Assembly (NCBI RefSeq): GCF_024436375.1
Contig: NZ_JAFMZM010000001.1
Span: forward strand, 1-64,000
DNA from: Nocardioides astragali
GTDB taxonomy: Bacteria; Actinomycetota; Actinomycetes; Propionibacteriales; Nocardioidaceae
Reading direction: 5' to 3'
DNA: 64,000 nucleotides
Shown here: in pieces, positions 45,231 through 53,679 of the stretch
Position numbering within the stretch: position 1 is the first letter of the stretch
Layout: every line of letters starts with the position of its first letter
Made by a program: the position numbers and the translations under genes
The notes under the pieces: model-generated
Database searches by the model: none
The model's input: only the letters and a program-made list of their open reading frames with translations
What the model was told of the DNA's origin: nothing

Positions 45231-46126
45231 GCCGCAACTCCTTCGCGTTGGGTGTCGGCAGTGAGCGACAAGAACATGTCTTCGAGCCCGGCGCCCTCGG
45301 CGGACCGGAGCTCGGTGAGGGCGATGCCGGCGGTCAGGGCCACTGTGCCGACCCGAGCGGGGTCGGCGTCGGTGCGTACCGAGCCGTCCCCGGCGAGCGT
45401 GCTGGGGATCCCGGCCTGCTCGAGCGCGTGGGCGAGGTCGCGCGGCGACGTCGAACGGGCGAGCGTCCCGGCCGCGGCGAGGAGCTCCTCCTTGGTGCCT
45501 GACGCGACGATCTTGCCGTTGCCGATCACGACCAGGTCATCGGCGATGACCTCGATCTCGTGCAGCAGGTGGGAGGACAACAGCACCGTGCCACCCTGGC
45601 TGGCGAAGCCGGTCAGCAGGTCGCGCATCCACCGGATCCCCGCGGGGTCGAGCCCGTTGGCGGGCTCGTCGAGGATCAGCACCTTCGGGTCTCCGAGGAG
45701 GGCGGTGGCGATACCGAGCCGCTGGCGCATGCCGAGGGAGTAGTTGCGCACCCGGCGCTTGGCCTCGGTGGGGGTCAGGCTCACCAGCTCGAGCATCTCG
45801 TCGACCCGCGATCCGGGCAGGCCCATGGTGGCGGCAGCGACCGAGAGGATCTCGCGGCCGGTCCGGCCGGCGTGCTGGGCTGAGGCGTCCAGCAGGACGC
45901 CCACCTCGAGGCCCGGGTTGGGGAGGTCCGCGAACCGTTCTCCATTGATGGTGGCGGTGCCGGATGTCGGGACGGTCAGACCGACCATCACGCGCATCGT
46001 GGTGGACTTGCCGGCACCGTTCGGACCGAGGAAACCGGTCACGCGGCCAGGCTGGGCGGTGAAGGAGACGTTGTCGACGGCGGTGAAGCCGGCGTACCTC
46101 CGGGTCAGGGACTCAACTGTGATCAT
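45227..46126 (-). CDS. ABC transporter ATP-binding protein
   Basis: A 299-residue ATPase. GFLGPNGAGKSTTMRVMVGL is Walker A, NYSLGMRQRLGIATAL the ABC signature, VLILDEPANGLDPAGI Walker B with D-loop, and LLSSHLLHEIEVIAD the H-loop. The C-terminal 80 residues form the extra domain seen in drug/bacitracin exporters (DrrA/BcrA type). The ATG at 46126 is used; longer readings upstream are out-of-family. It forms an operon with the permease at 44406. Confidence 0.93.
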   Translation of the reverse strand: MITVESLTRRYAGFTAVDNVSFTAQPGRVTGFLGPNGAGKSTTMRVMVGLTVPTSGTATINGERFADLPNPGLEVGVLLDASAQHAGRTGREILSVAAATMGLPGSRVDEMLELVSLTPTEAKRRVRNYSLGMRQRLGIATALLGDPKVLILDEPANGLDPAGIRWMRDLLTGFASQGGTVLLSSHLLHEIEVIADDLVVIGNGKIVASGTKEELLAAAGTLARSTSPRDLAHALEQAGIPSTLAGDGSVRTDADPARVGTVALTAGIALTELRSAEGAGLEDMFLSLTADTQREGVAA

Positions 46127-46259
46127 GGGCCCAACCCTCGCGGTCCCACGCGGGTCCGCACATCGGGGACAGGTCCCCGTCGGTCCCTGAGGGCAACCCC
46201 GAGACAACCCCTGTCGCCGCGATGTGGCTGGGTTGGGACGACCTTGCGAGGATGGCCGG

Positions 46260-47363
46260 GTGAGCCAGCCCACCGAGCAGCGTCCGCCCCAGGTCACCGT
46301 GGCGTCGGGCATCATCATGTTCGCGTCGTTCATCGTGCTGGTCACCGCGTGGGAGCAGGTGGCGACCCTCGGCTCCCTCGACACCCAGCAGGCGATCCGG
46401 GACGTCCTCGCCGAGGCGCCGTTCTCCTCGCTGGGCTTCGACGTCGAGGGCGCCGCGCAGGTGCTGCGCATCACGTGCATGGTCGCTGCCGCCTGCGCCT
46501 GTGCGACCGCGATCCTGGGCTGGTTCGTCCGCAAGCCCGACCGCTCCTCCCGGCTGGCGCTCACGATCTTCGCCGGGCCGGTCTTCGTGGCCGGACTGGC
46601 TGTCGGTGGGCTGGCCGGGTCGTTCGTCGCTGCGGGCACGGCGATGCTGTGGCTGGCGCCCGCGCGGGAGTGGTTCGCCACCGGGCGGTGGACGCCGCCC
46701 GCGTCGGCTCCCGACAAGCAGGCGCGGAGTCGTACGTCGCTGGGCGCCCCGCGCGGCACCGACCGGCCGCTCGACCCGCCCCGCACCGGACCGACGACCC
46801 CTCCGCCCGCGACCCGGCCGTTCGGTGAGCACCGGCCGCCGGGCGAGCACGCCCACCTCGGCGCGCAGCCCCCGACCGGGCCCGCGGCGCTGCCCACGAC
46901 GCGGCAGCAGCACCAGCAGCTGCTGCTCGCGCGCCCCCCGGCAATGGTCGCGGCCTTCGTGATCACCGTCGTCACGGCTGGTGGCCTGCTGGCCCTGTCG
47001 CTGCTCTGGCTGGCGATGGCGGGCCTGTCGCCCGAGTTCCTGATGAGCGTGCTCGAGCAGCAGCAGCCGGAGCTGGTCGACGACGGCCTGACCCTGGAGC
47101 AGGTGCGCGAGACCGTCTACGCCTACGCCAGCGTCTTCATCGTGTGGTGCCTGCTGGCGCTCGTGCTCGCGGGCTTCGCCATGGCGCGGCGCGACTGGGC
47201 TCGGCGGGGCCTGATGGTCACGGCCGCCGTCAGCGCCGCGGTCTGCCTCGTCTTCGTGGTCAGCATCCCTCTCATCGTGATCCCGGCGGCCGCCGCTGTG
47301 GCGACGGTCGTCTGCCTGCGGCGGATCGAGGTCCGGCGCTGGTTCTCCCTCGAGCCGCACTGA
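46260..47363 (+). CDS. Multi-pass membrane protein of unknown function
   Basis: A 367-residue protein with hydrophobic segments near residues 15-35, 75-100, 110-145, 235-265, 300-325 and 330-355. The middle (150-230) is a Pro/Arg/Thr-rich cytoplasmic-like linker ending in RQQHQQLLLAR. The gene starts at GTG 46260. No family is recognised. The similar layout of the next gene, which carries a disordered Pro-rich tail, suggests both are envelope proteins. Confidence 0.65.
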   Translation: MSQPTEQRPPQVTVASGIIMFASFIVLVTAWEQVATLGSLDTQQAIRDVLAEAPFSSLGFDVEGAAQVLRITCMVAAACACATAILGWFVRKPDRSSRLALTIFAGPVFVAGLAVGGLAGSFVAAGTAMLWLAPAREWFATGRWTPPASAPDKQARSRTSLGAPRGTDRPLDPPRTGPTTPPPATRPFGEHRPPGEHAHLGAQPPTGPAALPTTRQQHQQLLLARPPAMVAAFVITVVTAGGLLALSLLWLAMAGLSPEFLMSVLEQQQPELVDDGLTLEQVRETVYAYASVFIVWCLLALVLAGFAMARRDWARRGLMVTAAVSAAVCLVFVVSIPLIVIPAAAAVATVVCLRRIEVRRWFSLEPH

Positions 47364-47396
47364 CGCGCGCGACCGCGGACATGGTGAGATGGACGC

Positions 47397-48218
47397 ATGA
47401 GCGAGCCCACTCCCTACGGTCAGCCCAACCCCTATGCCCAGCAGCCGTCCTACGGAATGGCCCAGCAGCCGATGGGTGACCGTCGTCCCGGCACGGTGAC
47501 CGCAGCCGCGTGGATCACGATCGTGTTCTCCGCCATCACGGGCGCGGTCACGGGATTGCTCGGCCTCTCCTTGCTGGTCGCCGGCGATCAGTTCATCGAG
47601 GACGGAGAGCTTGACGCCGAGCTGCAAAAGATACCGGAGCTCCGAGATCTCGATATCACCGCAGACCAGCTGGTAGGCGTGGCGACGGCCATCCTCCTGG
47701 TGTTGGCAGTCTGGGCCCTCGTCGCGATCGTCCTGGCCGTCCTCGTGCTGCGCCGCTCCAACGTGTCGCGGATCCTGCTCGTCATCTCCAGCGCCGTCAC
47801 CGCCGTCCTGTCGCTCCTCGGGGGCGCCAGCGGCGTGTCCCTCGTCCTGGTCGTCGCCGCCGTGGCCGTGATCGTGCTCCTCTTCACCGGCGGTGCCGGC
47901 GACTGGTTCAAGCGCCTGTCCGGCGGCTACCCCGGATCTCCGACGGGCTACCCCAGCACCCAGTACGGCAGCCCGTACGGCGTCCAGCCGGGACAGGACG
48001 CGCCGACCCCCTACCCCAGCTCCGACAACCCCTACGGCCAGACCCCGCAGCCGCAGCCGCCCGCCGCGGACAACCCCTACGGCCAGCAGCCGCCGCCCGC
48101 CGAGAACCCCTACGGCCAGCAGCCGCCGCCCGCCGAGAACCCCTACGGCCAGCAGCCGCCGGCCGAGGGTGGCACCGACTACCCCGACCACCCGCCGCGG
48201 GACTACCCGGGTCGCTGA
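47397..48218 (+). CDS. Membrane protein with Pro/Tyr/Gly-rich tails (DUF4064-like)
   Basis: A 273-residue protein. An N-terminal tail rich in PYGQP motifs (residues 1-28) leads to four hydrophobic segments between about 33 and 170 that resemble the DUF4064 group of actinobacterial membrane proteins. The C-terminal 100 residues are disordered and carry repeated NPYGQ motifs, such tails being common in actinobacterial envelope proteins that bind or condense on membranes. Function unknown. It starts at ATG 47397, 33 bases after the previous gene. Confidence 0.7.
   Translation: MSEPTPYGQPNPYAQQPSYGMAQQPMGDRRPGTVTAAAWITIVFSAITGAVTGLLGLSLLVAGDQFIEDGELDAELQKIPELRDLDITADQLVGVATAILLVLAVWALVAIVLAVLVLRRSNVSRILLVISSAVTAVLSLLGGASGVSLVLVVAAVAVIVLLFTGGAGDWFKRLSGGYPGSPTGYPSTQYGSPYGVQPGQDAPTPYPSSDNPYGQTPQPQPPAADNPYGQQPPPAENPYGQQPPPAENPYGQQPPAEGGTDYPDHPPRDYPGR
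48072..48167 (+). repeat. 33-bp tandem repeat in the coding region
   Basis: Three near-identical units encode NPYGQQPPPAE, NPYGQQPPPAE and NPYGQQPPAE, at 48072-48104, 48105-48137 and 48138-48167. Copy number may vary between strains. Confidence 0.85.
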
Positions 48219-48244
48219 CCCCGGGCCCGAGGCGTCGGGTTCGG

Positions 48245-49426
48245 TCAGCGCGCGAGGTCGGCCGCGGCGAGACGTCGTACGCCCTCACGGATCACGTCGG
48301 GCTCCTTGCAGAAGGCCCACCGCACCAGCTGGCGCCCGGCCTCGGCGTCGTCGTAGAACCCCTGCGTCGGGATCGCGACCACCCCGGCGCGCTCGGGCAG
48401 GGCCAGGCAGAACTCGCGTCCGTCGGCCCAGCCCAGGTGGGAGACGTCGGTCGTGGCGAAGTACGTCCCCTCGGGCACCCGCGGCGCCAGGCCGGCCGCG
48501 GCGAGCCCGTCGCAGAGCAGGTCGCGGCGGGACTGGAGGTCCCGCGCGAGGTCGCGCGGCCAGTCGGGCTCGTGGTCCAGCGCGTGCGCGACGGCGGGCT
48601 GCAGAGGTGCGCCCGAGGTGAAGGTGAGCCACTGCTTGGCGGCGAGGACCGCCTGCACGAGGGGCGCCGGCCCGGTGGCCCAGCCGACCTTCCAGCCGGT
48701 GAAGGAGTAGGACTTGCCGGCGCTGGAGAGCGTCAGCGTCCGCTCCCACATGCCGGGCAGGGTCGCGATCGGGACATGGCCCTCGGTCGATCGCGCGTCG
48801 TCGAAGACGAGGTGCTCGTAGACCTCGTCCGTCACGACGATCACGTCGTGCTCGATCGCCAGGTCGGCGACCACCTGCAGCTCGTCACGGGTGAGCACGG
48901 TGCCGGTCGGGTTGTGCGGGGTGTTGAGCAGGATCAGCTTGGTCCCCCCGGTGACCGCCGCGCGCAGCGCGTCGAGGTCGGGCCGGAAGTCCGGTGCCCG
49001 CAGCGTGACGGGGCGGCGACGTGCACCGCACATGTCGAGCATCGCGACGTAGGAGTCGTAGTAGGGCTCCAGCACGACCACCTCGTCACCGGGGTCGACC
49101 AGCGCGAGGAGGGCCGCGGCCACGGCCTCCGTGCATCCGGTCGTGACCACGACCTCGCGGCCCGGGTCGACGACGAGGTCGTAGTGGCGCTGCTGGTGGC
49201 GCGCGATCGCGGCTCGCAGTGACGGGATGCCGATGCCGGGGGCGTACTGGTTGGCGCCGTGCTCGAGCGCCGCCTCGGCGGCGGCGATCACCGACGGGGG
49301 ACCGTCGACGTCGGGGAAGCCCTGGCCGAGGTTGAGCGCCCCGGTCCGCACCGCGAGCGCCGACATCTCGCTGAAGACCGTGGGCGGGATGTGGGCCAGG
49401 CGGCGCGACAGCCGTAGGTCGGTCAT
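48245..49426 (-). CDS. PLP-dependent aminotransferase, class I/II
   Basis: A 393-residue fold-type I aminotransferase. LNLGQGFPDVDGPPSV and ANQYAPGIGIPSLRAAIA are conserved N-terminal regions, NTPHNPTGTVL near residue 168 holds the PLP-contacting Asn, VTDEVYEHLVF the Asp-Tyr step, and LSSAGKSYSFTGWKVGW the catalytic Lys. The C-terminal Arg (LVRWAFCKE) binds carboxylate. It resembles DapC/methionine-type aminotransferases (for example N-succinyldiaminopimelate aminotransferase in actinobacteria), but the exact substrate is not certain. Confidence 0.9.
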   Translation of the reverse strand: MTDLRLSRRLAHIPPTVFSEMSALAVRTGALNLGQGFPDVDGPPSVIAAAEAALEHGANQYAPGIGIPSLRAAIARHQQRHYDLVVDPGREVVVTTGCTEAVAAALLALVDPGDEVVVLEPYYDSYVAMLDMCGARRRPVTLRAPDFRPDLDALRAAVTGGTKLILLNTPHNPTGTVLTRDELQVVADLAIEHDVIVVTDEVYEHLVFDDARSTEGHVPIATLPGMWERTLTLSSAGKSYSFTGWKVGWATGPAPLVQAVLAAKQWLTFTSGAPLQPAVAHALDHEPDWPRDLARDLQSRRDLLCDGLAAAGLAPRVPEGTYFATTDVSHLGWADGREFCLALPERAGVVAIPTQGFYDDAEAGRQLVRWAFCKEPDVIREGVRRLAAADLAR

Positions 49427-49475
49427 GCCGACGAAGATAGCGAGGCGACCGCTCCTGCCGGTCCGGGGACGGTGC

Positions 49476-50084
49476 TCAGGAGGGGCTGACCAGCCACGGG
49501 TCCTTCAGGTCGAAGTAGGACGTGTCGCCGACGGTGAGCGAGTCGACCTCGGCCATCGCCTTGCGGATCGACTCCGGGGGCTCCTTCTGCTCACCCGCCC
49601 GAGCCTCGTCCTCGCTGCTGAAGTAGATCGCCATCGTCCACGCGTCGCCGTCGTGGACGGCGCTCAGGCTGCCCAGCACGTCGGGGCGGTAGGTCTGCCA
49701 CTCCGGGTTGTCGTCGTTCATCAGCTCGCGGGCCCGTTGGGGGTCGCTCGTGCGGCCCTGCATCACCTGCACGAACCCGGCCGAGTCGAGGTCGCCGTGG
49801 TCGTCGACGTCGACCTCCGTGCTGTCGTGGAACTCCGGCTCGCTCGTGAAGACCTCCGCCATCTGCGCCCACCACTCGCCCTGCTCGGGCCGGTCGCTGT
49901 TGCGGCGCGCGGCCTCCTCGGACTCGAACCGAGCGAGGGCGACGAACGTGCCGTCATCCGTGACGCCCGCCGTGCTGCCGAGCCAGCCATCTGCTGTGGG
50001 GCCGAGCTCGGTCACCCATCGATCGAGCAACGTCTTGGCCTGCTGGGGATCGGAGACCGGTCCCTCGATCACCTGGACGAACAT
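49476..50084 (-). CDS. Two-domain dimeric alpha/beta-barrel protein
   Basis: A 202-residue soluble protein with two similar halves beginning MFVQVIEGPVSDPQQAKTL and GFVQVMQGRTSDPQRAREL, each followed by a strand-rich part (TDDGTFVALARFESEEAAR; HDGDAWTMAIYFSSEDEAR). The internal duplication and pattern suggest the ABM/stress-responsive ferredoxin-like fold. No active-site residue can be named. AGAGGAGG precedes the ATG at 50084. It resembles in design, not in sequence detail, the ABM-type protein at 15075. Confidence 0.65.
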   Translation of the reverse strand: MFVQVIEGPVSDPQQAKTLLDRWVTELGPTADGWLGSTAGVTDDGTFVALARFESEEAARRNSDRPEQGEWWAQMAEVFTSEPEFHDSTEVDVDDHGDLDSAGFVQVMQGRTSDPQRARELMNDDNPEWQTYRPDVLGSLSAVHDGDAWTMAIYFSSEDEARAGEQKEPPESIRKAMAEVDSLTVGDTSYFDLKDPWLVSPS

Positions 50085-50261
50085 GTGTGCCTCCTCTTGA
50101 GATCGGGCCGTGGATCGGGCCCTGGATCTGGCCCTCCGTCGGGCCGTGCACCGGCCGGCATCGGGGTTGCCGTGCCTGGCTCTCGACGCTACGCCTCACC
50201 GCGCGGCACCGCACCCCGGTCCGGTCCAGCTCCCCGGCCGGTGCTTTGGCAGGATCGCCCC

Positions 50262-50798
50262 ATGACCCCGGACGCAGCGCTCGCCGCCGACATCGATGCC
50301 ATCTGCCGCCTGACGGGGGAGTTCACGCTCCGCTCGGGGCAGGTCGCCGACACCTACTTCGACAAGTACCTCTTCGAGGCGCAGCCGGCCCTGCTCGACC
50401 GGGTGGCGGCGCAGATGGTCGACCTGCTGCCGGAGGGCACCGAGCTGCTCGGCGGGCTCGAGCTCGGCGGCATCCCGATCGCGACGATGGTGAGCGCGAA
50501 GACCGGCCTGCCGGGGCTGTTCGTCCGCAAGCAGGCCAAGGAGTACGGCACGGCCAAGCTCGCCGAGGGTCCGGAGGTGTCCGGTCGCCGGGTCACCCTC
50601 ATCGAGGACGTGATCACCACCGGCGGCGCGGTCCGCGACGCGACCAATGCGCTGCGCGAGCTCGGCGCGGTCGTCGAGGTCGTCGTCTGCGCGATCGACC
50701 GGTCCCCCGACGGGGAGAACCCGCTGGCCGACGTCGGCCTCGAGGTCAGGTCGGTGCTGACGCGGGCCCAGCTCGACGCCGTACGCGACTCAGCCTGA
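50262..50798 (+). CDS. pyrE: Orotate phosphoribosyltransferase
   Basis: A 178-residue type I phosphoribosyltransferase that makes orotidine monophosphate from orotate and PRPP in pyrimidine synthesis. FTLRSGQVADTYFDKYLFE is the N-terminal orotate region, GLELGGIPIATMVS and FVRKQAKEYGTAKLAEG the flexible catalytic loop with Arg and Lys, and VTLIEDVITTGGAVRDA the PRPP-binding motif. Length is normal. The ATG at 50262 is used. Confidence 0.95.
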   Translation: MTPDAALAADIDAICRLTGEFTLRSGQVADTYFDKYLFEAQPALLDRVAAQMVDLLPEGTELLGGLELGGIPIATMVSAKTGLPGLFVRKQAKEYGTAKLAEGPEVSGRRVTLIEDVITTGGAVRDATNALRELGAVVEVVVCAIDRSPDGENPLADVGLEVRSVLTRAQLDAVRDSA

Positions 50799-50815
50799 AT
50801 CAGGGCCGACGGCTG

Positions 50816-51580
50816 TCAGTCGACGTCGCGGCCGGTGATGTCGCGGTCCGGGCCGCCGTCGTGCGACCCGATCTCGGCGCCGGGTGCGTGGGTGCGCTTG
50901 TGGCGCCACCACTCGATGATGATCGGGATCACCGAGAACGCCAGGATCACGATGATCAGCTTGTCGATGCTCTCCCCGAGGTGGGGGAACGCGTCGCCCA
51001 GGAAGAAGCCGAGCAGGCAGATCGAGGCGACCCACAGCACGGCACCGACGAGGCTCCAGACGAAGAACCGCCTGCGGTCCATGCGCGTCACACCGGCGAC
51101 GACGGTGATGTAGGTGCGGACGAACGGCACGAAGCGGCCGATCACCAGCGCCTTGTTGCCGTGCTTGTCGAAGAAGGCGGTGGTCTGGTCGAAGTACTTC
51201 CGCTTGATGATGCGCCCGTCGCGCTCGTAGAGCGGCGGTCCGATCTTGTGGCCGATCTCGTAGCCGACGACGTTGCCGAGGAACGCGGCTCCCGTGAGGG
51301 CGGCCATCGCGATCATCAGCTCGACGAACGTCGGTCCGGGGAAGAGGTCGAGCTGCCCGGTCGCGATGAAGAGGCCCAGCGCGAAGAGCAGCGTGTCGCC
51401 GGGAAGGATGGGGAAGAAGAGCCCGCACTCGACGAAGACGATCAGCAGGCTGATCCAGAACAGCTCGGCGCCGAAGCGGTCCAGCAGCCAGTTGGGATCC
51501 ATCCAGTCGATGCCGAGGAGCAGCGGCACGAAGGCCGCCTGGATCCCGTCGAGTGCGCTCACGGGCGCCACGATAACCAT
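50816..51580 (-). CDS. DedA-family membrane protein
   Basis: A 254-residue membrane protein of the DedA/VTT family, linked to lipid flipping and membrane homeostasis. ECGLFFPILPGDTLLFALGL carries the conserved Phe-x-Pro-x-x-Pro-Gly-Asp motif, FLGNVVGYEIGHKIGPPL the membrane-embedded Gly-rich part, and IGRFVPFVRTYITVVAGVTRM the second conserved Arg/Pro helix. The charged C-terminus is cytoplasmic. The ATG at 51580 or a GTG four codons inside may be the start. It is convergent with pyrE and divergent from the methyltransferase at 51600. Confidence 0.92.
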   Translation of the reverse strand: MVIVAPVSALDGIQAAFVPLLLGIDWMDPNWLLDRFGAELFWISLLIVFVECGLFFPILPGDTLLFALGLFIATGQLDLFPGPTFVELMIAMAALTGAAFLGNVVGYEIGHKIGPPLYERDGRIIKRKYFDQTTAFFDKHGNKALVIGRFVPFVRTYITVVAGVTRMDRRRFFVWSLVGAVLWVASICLLGFFLGDAFPHLGESIDKLIIVILAFSVIPIIIEWWRHKRTHAPGAEIGSHDGGPDRDITGRDVD

Positions 51581-51599
51581 CGGAGCCTAGGGTTCTCGC

Positions 51600-52289
51600 A
51601 TGCACGAGGAGGAGCGGGCGCCCTACGACCCCATGCCGCACGGCCCGCCCGAGGTGGGGGTCGGGCCGTGGGAGGGGCCCTGGCCCGAGGGGGAGCAGTG
51701 GGACGCCGACCTGCTGCGTGAGGGCGACCGCCGCAACGTGGTCGACCGCTACCGCTACTGGACGATGGCGGCGATCGTCGCCGACCTCGACACCAGGCGG
51801 CACGGGTTCCACGTCGCGATCGAGAACTGGCAGCACGACTTCAACATCGGCACGATCGTGCGCACCGCCAACGCCTTCCTCGCAGCGGAGATCCACATCG
51901 TCGGCAACCGGCGCTGGAACCGCCGCGGCGCGATGGTCACCGACCGCTATCAGCACGTCCGGCACCATCCGGACGCCGCGTCCTTGGCGTCGTACCTCCA
52001 CGGGATCCCGCCGCAGTCGGGTGGGCCGGTGCGGCTGCTCGGCATCGACAACCTGCCAGGGTCGCTCCACCTCGAGACGATGGAGCTGCCGCGCCAGGTG
52101 TGCTTCCTGTTCGGGCAGGAGGGGCCGGGTCTGTCCGAGTCGGCGCGCGAGGTCTGCGACGGCACCTTCTCGATCGCGCAGTTCGGCTCGACCCGCTCGA
52201 TCAACGCCAGCTCGGCCGCGGCCATCGCCATGCACAGCTGGGTCAGGACGTACGCCGACCTGGCGGGCGAGGACGCCTGGCGGGGCTAG
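51600..52289 (+). CDS. TrmH/SpoU-family RNA methyltransferase
   Basis: A 229-residue SPOUT methyltransferase acting on ribose 2'-OH groups of tRNA or rRNA. NIGTIVRTANAFLAAEIHIVG is motif 1, VCFLFGQEGPGLSESA motif 2 and SINASSAAAIAMHSWV motif 3, which form the SAM-binding knot. The N-terminal 45 residues are Pro/Glu-rich and less conserved. The ATG at 51600 lies 6 bases after TAGGGT with no Shine-Dalgarno sequence, so the transcript is probably leaderless. Confidence 0.92.
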   Translation: MHEEERAPYDPMPHGPPEVGVGPWEGPWPEGEQWDADLLREGDRRNVVDRYRYWTMAAIVADLDTRRHGFHVAIENWQHDFNIGTIVRTANAFLAAEIHIVGNRRWNRRGAMVTDRYQHVRHHPDAASLASYLHGIPPQSGGPVRLLGIDNLPGSLHLETMELPRQVCFLFGQEGPGLSESAREVCDGTFSIAQFGSTRSINASSAAAIAMHSWVRTYADLAGEDAWRG

Positions 52290-52294
52290 CCGGC

Positions 52295-52375
52295 CTGGGT
52301 CCGGGGGGCCGCGACGGACAGCACGAACGGGTCCAGGATGTCCCCACGGCACCCCGGACCCGGTCGCGGACCCAG
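52295..52375. terminator. Long inverted repeat between convergent genes
   Basis: CTGGGTCCG (52295-52303) pairs with CGGACCCAG (52367-52375) across a long GC-rich loop. It lies between the methyltransferase stop and the end of the secreted-protein gene on the other strand. A 12-bp palindrome GGCGCTAGCGCC follows at 52376-52387 and overlaps that gene's stop codon. Confidence 0.55.
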
Positions 52376-52379
52376 GGCG

Positions 52380-53117
52380 CTAGCGCCGCGTCTGCGAGTA
52401 GCAGGTGAGGGTGTGGTCGCCGGCCTTCCAGGCGACCTTGGACGGCCAGCCGAAGCGGAAGTAGCGGGTCGTCACCGCACTGCGGCAGCGCTGGTTGCCG
52501 ATGCGCTTCCACGCCTTCTCGGAGGGGTACCGCTTCTGGTCCACCGTCAGTGCGCCTGTCGCGCGGAAGGTGTGCTTGTCGGCGCAGACGGTGACGTGGA
52601 AGTCGCGGCCGGCCAGGCAGCGGGACACCTTCGCGCTGAACGGGTACGAGCCGACCTTGAGCTGGCCCGGCAGCGGGTGCAGCGTCGTCAGGTGTCCCAG
52701 CACGAGGTCGCACCGCAGCCACCGGGCTCCGGCGGCCTGTTGCTCGGGCGTCGGGCCGAAGTAGCCGACGGTGTAGGCGGTCAGGTTGATGCCGCGCATG
52801 CTGGTGCCGAGGACCTTGCGCTGGGCGGAGAAGCACGTCTCCAGCGCGAACCGCCCCAGCCCCGTGCTCTCGTAGGTGAGGTCGTCTGGCAGCAGCGCGA
52901 CCGCGATGACCTGCGAGGTGTGCTCGCCGGCGCAGTCCACCGGAGCCTCGGGGTGGGACGCGAGGGCGAGCTCCTCGGGGCTCATGTCGAAGCACTGGCC
53001 CACGACCGGCGCCTGGTGCATCGGGTCGGCGGCGCCGGCGGTCGGCGTGCTCCAGACGGACAGGGCAGCAGCGAGAAGGCAGGTGATCACGGCACTCGGC
53101 CCGAGTCGTCGAGTCAT
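52380..53117 (-). CDS. Secreted septum-formation-like protein
   Basis: A 245-residue exported protein: signal MTRRLGPSAVITCLLAAALS with cleavage after TAGAA near residue 30. GQCFDMSPEELAL, VDCAGEHTSQVIAV and a set of six or more cysteines across the mature part match the actinobacterial Septum_form domain group, which has two related copies here (first near 38-130, second near 160-240, CLAGRDFHVTVCADKHTFRA). The role is inferred from domain similarity only. Confidence 0.72.
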   Translation of the reverse strand: MTRRLGPSAVITCLLAAALSVWSTPTAGAADPMHQAPVVGQCFDMSPEELALASHPEAPVDCAGEHTSQVIAVALLPDDLTYESTGLGRFALETCFSAQRKVLGTSMRGINLTAYTVGYFGPTPEQQAAGARWLRCDLVLGHLTTLHPLPGQLKVGSYPFSAKVSRCLAGRDFHVTVCADKHTFRATGALTVDQKRYPSEKAWKRIGNQRCRSAVTTRYFRFGWPSKVAWKAGDHTLTCYSQTRR

Positions 53118-53196
53118 GACGTCAACCTAATCCTGACGCACGGGCCGCGGCCATCCCCCGTGGCCACGCGGGCAGGACCCCGACGCACCTCGTGCG

Positions 53197-53679
53197 CTAC
53201 TTCTGGGGTGCCAGCACCGCCTCGAGTGCCTTGAGGCCCCGGCTGCTGTGGCTCTTCACGGTCCCCTCGTTGATGCCGAGCTCCGTCGCGGTCTCGCGGA
53301 CCGACAACCCGAGCCAGTGCCGCAGCACGACCACCTTGCGCTGCTGCTCCGGCAGTGACTGGAGCGCGTCGAAGAGCGCCGAGCGCTCCTCGACGGCAGT
53401 CGGCTGGTCACCGGGCCGGTCGGGGAGGTCGGCGCTCGGCCGCTCCCGCCGCCAGGGTCGGCGGGAGTCGTCGATGTTGGCGCGGACCATGATCTGGCGG
53501 ACGTACGCCTCCTCGCTGCCCTCGTGACGGATCCGGGGCCACGCGACGTAGAGCTTCGTCAGGGCGGTCTGCAGCAGGTCGTCGGCCTTGTGCCAGTCGC
53601 CGCACAGCGCGTAGGCGATGCGGCGCAGGTGGCCCTGGCGTGCAGCGACGAAGTCCGAGAACGCTCCATCGTGGTTCAC
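53197..53679 (-). CDS. SigE-family ECF-like RNA polymerase sigma factor
   Basis: A 160-residue sigma factor. Region 2 covers about residues 10-70 (FVAARQGHLRRIAYALCGDW, DDLLQTALTKLYVAWPRI), and region 4 near 105-150 has LPEQQRKVVVLRHWLGLSV and the helix-turn-helix ELGINEGTVKSHSSRGLKAL. It matches the actinobacterial SigE-family group. The GTG at 53679 overlaps the stop codon of the membrane-anchored gene upstream (GTGA), so both are co-translated, and that partner probably regulates or is controlled by it. Confidence 0.92.
   Translation of the reverse strand: MNHDGAFSDFVAARQGHLRRIAYALCGDWHKADDLLQTALTKLYVAWPRIRHEGSEEAYVRQIMVRANIDDSRRPWRRERPSADLPDRPGDQPTAVEERSALFDALQSLPEQQRKVVVLRHWLGLSVRETATELGINEGTVKSHSSRGLKALEAVLAPQK

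Noticed and set aside
48072-48167. Tandem 33-bp repeat as a mobile or regulatory element
   Set aside because: It encodes regular NPYGQ repeats in a disordered tail of a membrane protein, which explains it fully.
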